Shown here: one piece after another, positions 5,791 through 9,786 of the stretch | Position numbering within the stretch: position 1 is the first letter of the stretch | Layout of the letters: each line of letters begins with the position of its first letter | NCBI GenBank assembly: GCA_036502625.1 | Contig: DASXYG010000038.1 | Coordinates: 1 to 9,786, forward strand | Length of the DNA: 9,786 nt | DNA from: DASXYG01 sp036502625 | GTDB taxonomy: Bacteria > Actinomycetota > Actinomycetes > Streptosporangiales > Streptosporangiaceae | Reading direction: 5' to 3' | Translations under genes and position numbers: made by a program | Notes under the pieces: model-generated | The model's database searches: none | Seen by the model: only the letters and a program-made list of their open reading frames with translations | What the model was told of the DNA's origin: nothing

Positions 5791-6866
5791 TGCGCGCCGC
5801 GGTGATGCGGGCCGTGGGCGACCCCATGGTCGTCCGCGACGACCTGGCGCTGCGCGCGGTCGGGGCGGGCGAGGTGCGGGTGCGGCTGCGCGCCAGCGGC
5901 GTGTGCCACTCCGACCTGTCCATCCTGAACGGCACGCTCGGCGCCCGTACGCTGCCGGCCGTGCTCGGCCACGAGGGCGCGGGGGAGATCGCCGAGGTCG
6001 GGCCGGGTGTGGGCGGCCTGGCGCCGGGCGACCACGTGATCCTGTCGTGGGTGCCGCCGTGCGGGCGGTGCGCGCTGTGCCTGGGCGGGCAGCCGCACCT
6101 GTGCACGTCCGGGCGGCCGAGCGGGCCGCCGACGATCCGGGGCGCGGACGGCGAGGACGTCCACCTCGGCATCGGCGGCGGCACGTTCGCCGAGGAGACG
6201 ATCGTGCCGGCGATCGCCGCGATCCCGATCCCGTCCGACGTGCCGTACGAGATCGCCGCGCTGGTCGGGTGCGGCGTGATGACCGGTGTCGGCGCGGCGC
6301 TGAACACCGCGGCCGTACGCCCCGGCTCGTCGGTCGTGGTGATCGGCTGCGGCGGGGTCGGCGTCAACGTGGTGCAGGGCGCACGCGCGGCCGGGGCGGC
6401 CACGATCCTGGCCGTGGACCGCGTGCCGGGCAAGCGGGCGACGGCCGAGACGTTCGGCGCCACCGATGCCTGCGCCGACACGGATCTCGGCGACGCGGTC
6501 GAGCGGCTCACCGGGGGCGCCGGATTCGACTACGCCTTCGAGGTCGTCGGCCGCTCCGAGACGATCCGGCAGGCCTGGGACGCCACCCGGCGCGGCGGCA
6601 CCACCGTCGTCGTCGGCGCGGGCAGCGCGCGCGACACCGTGTCGTTCACGGCGGCCGAGCTGTTCGCCACCGGGCGCACGCTGCTCGGCTGCCTGTACGG
6701 CTCGGCCGACGTGCGCACGGACTTCGCCCGCGTCCTGCGCATGTGGCGCGCCGGGCGGCTCGACCTGGAGCCGCTGGTCAGCGCCACGATCGCGCTCGAC
6801 GGCGTGAACGACGCGCTCGCCGCCATGGGGAACGGCGACGTCGTCCGCAGCGTCATCAGGTACTGA
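5790..6866 (+). CDS. Zinc-dependent NAD-linked alcohol dehydrogenase (MDR family)
   Basis: A 358-residue medium-chain dehydrogenase that interconverts an alcohol and its aldehyde or ketone. The catalytic zinc ligands are C39 (GVCHSD), H61 with E62 (GHEGAGE), and C161 (GCGVMTG). The four structural zinc cysteines are C91, C94, C97 and C105. The Rossmann motif is VVVIGCGGVGVNV (182-194), and D210 at the end of the second strand favours NAD over NADP. The overall pattern (CGRCALC, GCGVMTGVGAA) places it near the class III/NDMA-dependent-like branch of zinc ADHs. I chose the ATG at 5790, which overlaps the previous stop as TGATG, over the adjacent GTG at 5787. In this operon it may oxidise an alcohol formed by the R2lox-like enzyme; the substrate cannot be read from the sequence. 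Confidence 0.92.
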   Translation: MRAAVMRAVGDPMVVRDDLALRAVGAGEVRVRLRASGVCHSDLSILNGTLGARTLPAVLGHEGAGEIAEVGPGVGGLAPGDHVILSWVPPCGRCALCLGGQPHLCTSGRPSGPPTIRGADGEDVHLGIGGGTFAEETIVPAIAAIPIPSDVPYEIAALVGCGVMTGVGAALNTAAVRPGSSVVVIGCGGVGVNVVQGARAAGAATILAVDRVPGKRATAETFGATDACADTDLGDAVERLTGGAGFDYAFEVVGRSETIRQAWDATRRGGTTVVVGAGSARDTVSFTAAELFATGRTLLGCLYGSADVRTDFARVLRMWRAGRLDLEPLVSATIALDGVNDALAAMGNGDVVRSVIRY

Positions 6867-6871
6867 GGGCG

Positions 6872-8068
6872 GTGGCCACCGCGTACGGCACCGTGATCGC
6901 CGGGGCGTCGGCGGCGGGCGTCAGCGCCGCGAAGGAGCTGCGCCGCGCCGGTTACGCCGCGCCGGTCACGCTGCTGACCAGCGACCCCGACCCGCCGTAC
7001 CGGCGGCCGCCGCTGTCCAAGGAGCTGCTCGCCGCCGGGGGCGACGAGGCGGGCGTGCGGCTGCGGATCGACGCCGAGCTCGGCCTGACGGTCGTGCACG
7101 GCGCGACCGCGGCCGGCCTCGACCTCGACGGCCGCGCGGTGACCTGCGCGGACGGCACGACGTACGGGTTCGACCAGCTCGTCATCGCGACGGGCGCGTC
7201 GCCTGTGCACCCGTGGCGTGACGCGGCGCCGCCGGGCGTGCACGTCCTCCGTACGCTGGCCGACGCGCGGGCGCTGAAGGCCGCGCTCGCCGGGGCGACC
7301 CGGGTCGCGGTGATCGGCGCGGGCTTCATCGGCGCCGAGGTCGCGGCGGCGGCCCGTACGCTCGGCCGCACGGTCACGCTCATCGACACGCTGCCCGCGC
7401 CGCACGCCCCCGTGCTCGGCCCGGAGATCGGCGCCGTCTGCGCGGACCTGCACCGCGCGCACGGCACCGAGCTGCGGCTCGGCGCCCGGGTCACCGGCAT
7501 CACCGGCGACGCGCACGTGACCGGCGTGCGGCTGGCCGGCGGCGAGACCGTGGCCGCCGACCTCGTGGTGGTGGGCGTGGGCGTACGGCCGGAGACCGGC
7601 TGGCTCGACGGGTCGGGCGTGGCGCTCGACGACGGCGTGGTGTGCGACGCGACCTGCGCCGTACGCGGCACCGGCGGCGGGCCGCTCGACGGCGTCGCGG
7701 CGGCGGGCGACGTGGCGCGGTGGCCGCATCCGGGCAGCGCGGCGCCGGTGCGCATCGAGCACTGGGACAACGCTGTGGCCCAGGGCCGCGCCGCGGCGCG
7801 CACCCTGCTCGGCGACCCGCGCCCGTACGCGCCCACCCCGTACTTCTGGTCCGACCAGTACACCGCGAAGATCCAGGTGGTCGGGCTGCCCGGCGCGGAC
7901 GACGACGTGGCGATCGCCGAGGGCGACACCGCGGCGCACCGCTTCGTCGCCGTGTACTCCAGCGCGGGACGCGTCACGGCCGCGCTGTCCATGAACCTGC
8001 CGCAGCGACTGGGCACCTACCGGCGGGTCGTCCAGGCCGCCGGCGAAATGAGCGAGGAGAAGAGGTAG
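6872..8068 (+). CDS. FAD-dependent NAD(P)H:ferredoxin reductase
   Basis: A 398-residue two-dinucleotide-fold flavoprotein of the putidaredoxin-/rubredoxin-reductase type, moving electrons from NAD(P)H to a ferredoxin. Landmarks are an FAD-binding GASAAG (11-16), the PPYRRPPLSKELL segment (41-53), ATGA (106-109), an NAD-binding GAGFIGAEVA (149-158), the second FAD motif AAAGDVA (276-282), the EHWDNA segment (296-301), and the C-terminal domain with PYFWSDQY (323-330). There is no redox-active CxxxxC disulfide, which separates it from glutathione- or lipoamide-type reductases. The start is GTG at 6872, 5 bases after the dehydrogenase stop, with GAGGGC just before it. An open frame extends further upstream, but that part is the dehydrogenase read out of frame. 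The next gene is its likely electron acceptor. Confidence 0.92.
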   Translation: MATAYGTVIAGASAAGVSAAKELRRAGYAAPVTLLTSDPDPPYRRPPLSKELLAAGGDEAGVRLRIDAELGLTVVHGATAAGLDLDGRAVTCADGTTYGFDQLVIATGASPVHPWRDAAPPGVHVLRTLADARALKAALAGATRVAVIGAGFIGAEVAAAARTLGRTVTLIDTLPAPHAPVLGPEIGAVCADLHRAHGTELRLGARVTGITGDAHVTGVRLAGGETVAADLVVVGVGVRPETGWLDGSGVALDDGVVCDATCAVRGTGGGPLDGVAAAGDVARWPHPGSAAPVRIEHWDNAVAQGRAAARTLLGDPRPYAPTPYFWSDQYTAKIQVVGLPGADDDVAIAEGDTAAHRFVAVYSSAGRVTAALSMNLPQRLGTYRRVVQAAGEMSEEKR

Positions 8069-8072
8069 CCGT

Positions 8073-8291
8073 ATGCGCGTCCGCATCGACCAGCAGCAGT
8101 GCACGTCGTCCGGGCTGTGCGAGGTCATCGCCGCCGACGTGTTCGTGATCCGCGACGACGGCCTCGCCCACCTCACCAGCGAGGACGACCATGGACCCGA
8201 CGCCGCGTACCAGGTACTCCCCGACCACGAGGACGTCGTACGCGAGGCGGCCGACCAGTGCCCGGGGGAATGCATCTTCATCGAGGACTGA
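8073..8291 (+). CDS. Single-cluster [3Fe-4S] ferredoxin
   Basis: A 72-residue acidic electron carrier. The cluster cysteines are C10 and C16 in CTSSGLC, where the middle cysteine of a 4Fe-4S motif is replaced by Ser-13, and C63 in the CPG segment. C67 is an extra cysteine (CPGEC). This C-x5-C...C-P pattern is typical of actinobacterial 3Fe-4S ferredoxins that serve cytochromes P450. The ATG at 8073 follows AGAGG (8061-8065) by 7 bases. The gene starts 4 bases after the reductase gene, so the two form a redox pair. No P450 gene is in the operon, which makes the R2lox-like protein the most obvious local acceptor (inference). Confidence 0.95.
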   Translation: MRVRIDQQQCTSSGLCEVIAADVFVIRDDGLAHLTSEDDHGPDAAYQVLPDHEDVVREAADQCPGECIFIED

Positions 8292-8389
8292 GACCGGTGG
8301 CGGCGGGGTTCCGCCGGGGGCCGAGCCTGGTCACGGCGGGGATACGTCGAGGGCTGACACCGGTCACGATGGGGATTCGCGGCGGCCGG
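8291..8389. repeat. Three degenerate 33-bp tandem repeats between fdx and marR
   Basis: Units at 8291-8323, 8324-8356 and 8357-8389 are exactly 33 bases each and agree pairwise at 22 to 24 positions. The conserved core is CCGGTCACGGCGGGGATTCG-like (for example CGGTCACGATGGGGATTCGC at 8361-8380). The array begins at the last base of the ferredoxin stop codon and ends 20 bases before the marR GTG. On the minus strand the period equals 11 codons (a Pro-Arg-Arg-x-Pro-type repeat), but this frame has no credible gene context. Confidence 0.7.
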
Positions 8390-8409
8390 TAGCCGTATCG
8401 TGGTATTCC

Positions 8410-8841
8410 GTGGCCCTGCACACCGACCCGATCACCGCCGAAGTCGTCACGCTCATCGGCCGCATCGTCACGCGGTACAACACGGAGTTCGACAACGTCG
8501 CGGCCCACCACGCGCTCACCCGTGTGCAGTCACGCGCGCTGCTCGCCCTCGAGGAGCCGCTGTCCATGCGCGAACTGGCCACCCGGCTGCGCTCGGAGCC
8601 GTCCAACGTCACCGGCATCGTCGACCGCCTGGAGGCCCGCGGCCTCATCGAACGCCGCCCCGACCCCGCCGACCGCCGCATCAAGAAGATCGTCACCACC
8701 GAAGAGGGCCGCACGATGAACAAGGACTTCAAGGCGTCCCTGGACTTCGCCGCCCATCCCCTAGCCACCCTCGACCAGGGTCAACGCCGCCAACTCCGCG
8801 ACCTCCTCAGGTTGATGTACGCGGATGCGGAGGATGTGTAG
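8410..8841 (+). CDS. MarR-family transcriptional regulator
   Basis: A 143-residue winged-helix regulator. The order is an N-terminal dimerisation helix (7-30), helix VQSRALLALEE (39-49), then LSMRELATRLRSEPSNVTGIVDRLEARGLI (51-80) with the recognition helix around 63-74. The wing is ERRPDPADRRIKKIVTTEEG (81-100), including the conserved DxRxxxxxLT-like D-R-R stretch, and C-terminal dimer helices follow (101-140). The GTG at 8410 is the only in-frame start close to the domain. It has no clear ribosome site, so leaderless or weak translation is possible. It lies 118 bases after the ferredoxin gene on the same strand, separated by a tandem repeat, and may be transcribed on its own. MarR proteins often sense aromatic or lipophilic compounds, so it is a plausible regulator of the oxidative operon. 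That link is inferred from position only. Confidence 0.9.
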   Translation: MALHTDPITAEVVTLIGRIVTRYNTEFDNVAAHHALTRVQSRALLALEEPLSMRELATRLRSEPSNVTGIVDRLEARGLIERRPDPADRRIKKIVTTEEGRTMNKDFKASLDFAAHPLATLDQGQRRQLRDLLRLMYADAEDV

Positions 8842-8866
8842 GGGGTTGGGGCGGGGGTGGCCTGGG
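8841..8866 (+). other. Canonical G-quadruplex motif at the marR stop codon
   Basis: Four G-runs on the coding strand (8841-8845, 8848-8851, 8853-8857, 8864-8866) are separated by loops of 2, 1 and 6 bases. This meets the usual G3+N1-7 rule. The first run begins with the last base of the marR TAG stop. It could form in the 3' end of the marR mRNA or in the displaced strand and affect termination or RNA stability; this is inference. Confidence 0.6.
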
Positions 8867-8888
8867 TTCTGGCGGCCGCCCCCGAAAT

Positions 8889-8925
8889 AAGGCCGCGCTG
8901 CGCGCGACTGTTTTTCCGCGACCTG
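8889..8925 (+). repeat. 37-bp palindrome-ended repeat, copy 1
   Basis: The unit begins AAGGCCGCG and ends CGCGACCTG. In the best copies the ends are inverted repeats (AAGGCCGCG versus CGCGACCTT, 8 of 9 pairing). Inside are a small hairpin, CGCGC-TGC-GCGCG, then ACTG and a TTTTT run. This is REP-like in design and could also act as a weak intrinsic terminator on the plus strand. Confidence 0.75.
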
Positions 8926-8955
8926 AGTTCCAGAGGGCCGCGGTTTCTCTGGGAT

Positions 8956-8992
8956 AAGGCCGCGCTGCGCGCGACTGATTTCCCGCGACCTT
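8956..8992 (+). repeat. 37-bp palindrome-ended repeat, copy 2
   Basis: Same unit as copy 1, with AAGGCCGCG and CGCGACCTT ends and the same CGCGC-TGC-GCGCG hairpin. The T-run is replaced by ATTTC, so the terminator-like feature is lost while the palindromic ends are kept. After the unit, similarity to copies 3 and 4 continues (TTGGTTCGGCGTTCTCGGGG) to about 9030. Confidence 0.75.
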
Positions 8993-9102
8993 GGTTCGGC
9001 GTTCTCGGGGCTGGGCCGCGGGCTTGCGCTCTGGTGGTGCTGGGTCCGGGTGGGCTCGTGGTGGGCGGTGGGCTCTGTGGCTGGGGCGGGTTGCGGACTG
9101 GG

Positions 9103-9218
9103 AAGGCCGCGCTGCGCGCGACTGTTTTTCCGCGACCTTGGTTCGGCGTTCTGGGGGTTGGGCCGCGGAGCTGTCGCTCTGATGCGGCTGGTTTCGGGGG
9201 TTCGGGGTGGGGCGGCAG
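9103..9218 (+). repeat. 115-bp direct repeat, first copy (contains 37-bp repeat copy 3)
   Basis: Copy 3 of the 37-bp palindrome-ended unit occupies 9103-9139 with the intact hairpin and TTTTT run. The similarity to the next copy extends on to the GGCGGCAG at 9211-9218. Over 9104-9218 it differs from 9269-9383 at 7 of 115 positions by my count. Such high identity between neighbouring copies suggests a recent local duplication or gene conversion. Confidence 0.8.
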
Positions 9219-9267
9219 GCCCGGCGGTCCGGCCGGGGGACAGGTTGCGGCGGGGGCTCGGAGGAGA

Positions 9268-9383
9268 GAGGCCGCGCTGCGCGCGACTGTTTTTCCGCGG
9301 CTTTGGGTCCGCGTTCTCGGGGTTGGGGCGCGGAGCTGTCGCTCTGATGCGGCTGGTTTCGGGGGTTTGGGGTGGGGCGGCAG
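9268..9383 (+). repeat. 115-bp direct repeat, second copy (contains 37-bp repeat copy 4)
   Basis: This lies 165 bases downstream of the first copy and has the same length. The 37-bp unit (9268-9304) starts GAGGCCGCG and ends CGCGGCTTT, so its terminal inverted repeat is more degraded than in copies 2 and 3. The inner hairpin and TTTTT run are intact. The remainder, including GAGCTGTCGCTCTGATGCGG, matches the first copy almost exactly. Confidence 0.8.
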
Positions 9384-9592
9384 CCCTCGCGGGCCGCGCG
9401 TGAGCACGCTTGGGGAAGGCGCGGGGGGAGCGCGCGCGGAGCGCGGCCTATTCGCGTGGTGAGGCTGCTCTCTCGTGCGGCGGGGGCGTGGAGCCGGGGG
9501 AGCGGGAGCCGGGTTCGCAGAGCCGGGGGCGCGGGGTCGCGCTGCTGCGCGCGTGGTGGGGGCGGAGCCGGGGCGCAGGGCCGGGGCCGCAT

Positions 9593-9725
9593 GGAGGCGC
9601 GAGAGAGGTCGCGGGGTGGGGAGGCGCGAGGGTGGTTGCGGTGGGGAGGCGCGAGGGAGGTTGCGGGGTGGGGAGGCGCGAGGGAGGGCGCGGGGTGGGG
9701 AGGCGCGAGGGAGAGCGCGGTGCGG
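9593..9725 (+). repeat. 27-bp G-rich tandem array, five units
   Basis: The core GGAGGCGCGAG recurs at 9593, 9620, 9645, 9672 and 9699, giving spacings of 27, 25, 27 and 27 bases. The rest of the unit is close to GGAGGTTGCGGGGTGG with small changes. Degenerate unit-like sequence (TAGGAGGTCGCGGGG, then GTGGGGAGCGCCGG) continues to the window edge, so the array may extend beyond it. Open frames through it encode 9-residue Gly/Arg/Glu repeats that I regard as non-coding. Confidence 0.8.
9682..9700 (+). other. Canonical G-quadruplex motif inside the 27-bp array
   Basis: G-runs at 9682-9684, 9686-9688, 9692-9695 and 9697-9700 are separated by loops of 1, 3 and 1 bases, a compact arrangement predicted to be stable. 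Other array units come close but have one loop of 8 or more bases. Confidence 0.6.
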
Positions 9726-9786
9726 ACGTGCTAGGAGGTCGCGGGGCCGGGGCGTAGGGAGTCGCGGTGGGGAGCGCCGGAGGTCG

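Larger units (their letters stand above)
8842..9786. other. Gene-poor, G-skewed repeat region
   Basis: I see no convincing gene in these 945 bases. Several long frames are open on both strands at once, which is what very GC-rich DNA does by chance. Their products are low-complexity Gly/Arg/Ala or Pro/Arg chains that repeat with the DNA. The stretch holds four copies of a 37-bp palindrome-ended repeat, a 115-bp direct repeat, a 27-bp tandem array and G-quadruplex motifs. The top strand is visibly richer in G than in C, most strongly from about 9590 onward. Between the listed repeats (9384-9592) I see only simple GC-rich sequence and a short inverted match to the 37-bp repeat near 9434-9450. 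Confidence 0.7.

Noticed and set aside
5903..6871. Open frame extending the ferredoxin reductase upstream by more than 300 residues
   Set aside because: That part is the alcohol dehydrogenase gene read in another frame and is almost pure Arg/Gly/Pro. The reductase begins at the GTG at 6872.
8889..9383. CRISPR array
   Set aside because: The repeats are spaced irregularly (67, 147 and 165 bases), similarity runs far beyond the core, and no cas gene is present.
8807..9592. Long frames on both strands in the repeat region, with repeated peptides such as KAALRATVFPRPWFG
   Set aside because: Several frames are open over the same bases, the peptides repeat because the DNA repeats, and no domain, ribosome site or codon bias supports a gene.

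Overview
The window is very GC-rich DNA with strong G/C bias at third codon positions, frequent GTG starts and tight overlapping genes. It carries families typical of high-GC actinobacteria: an actinomycete-type SAM methyltransferase (Methyltransf_19/DUF574), an Rv1733c-like two-helix membrane protein, a DinB/DUF664 protein, and a ferredoxin reductase with a 3Fe-4S ferredoxin. A filamentous actinomycete (Streptomyces/Streptosporangiales-like) is the best guess; the genus cannot be fixed from the sequence.

Layout. Positions 1-845 (+) hold a possible C-terminal fragment of an upstream gene and a DUF2306 membrane protein. Positions 855-2692 (-) hold a PLP-dependent threonine/serine dehydratase and, upstream of it, the SAM methyltransferase. 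An Rv1733c-like membrane protein (2819-3304, +) converges on a DinB-family gene (3349-3858, -). Between them is a near-perfect 22-bp-arm palindrome that supplies the stop codons of both genes. The DinB gene is preceded by an ArsR-family repressor gene (3871-4167, -), probably in one transcript.

The core of the window is a five-gene plus-strand operon, 4354-8291, behind a clear TTGACA/TACGGT promoter. It encodes an R2-like ligand-binding oxidase (R2lox-like, dinuclear metal), a small possibly SCP2-like protein, a zinc-dependent alcohol dehydrogenase, an FAD/NAD ferredoxin reductase and a 3Fe-4S ferredoxin. Gaps are 3 to 5 bases or the genes overlap. The set looks like a self-contained oxidative pathway. 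The R2lox-like protein lacks the ribonucleotide reductase radical tyrosine but keeps the Val and Tyr positions of the R2lox ether cross-link. The reductase and ferredoxin could feed it electrons, the SCP2-like protein could bind a lipid substrate, and the dehydrogenase could oxidise an alcohol product. No cytochrome P450 and no ribonucleotide reductase large subunit is present. This pathway is an inference, and it is the most promising candidate here for an undescribed system.

After the operon come three degenerate 33-bp tandem repeats (8291-8389) and a MarR-family regulator (8410-8841). The last 945 bases have no convincing gene. They hold a canonical G-quadruplex motif starting at the marR stop codon, four copies of a 37-bp palindrome-ended repeat (two of them inside a 115-bp direct repeat), and a 27-bp G-rich tandem array with a second canonical G-quadruplex motif.
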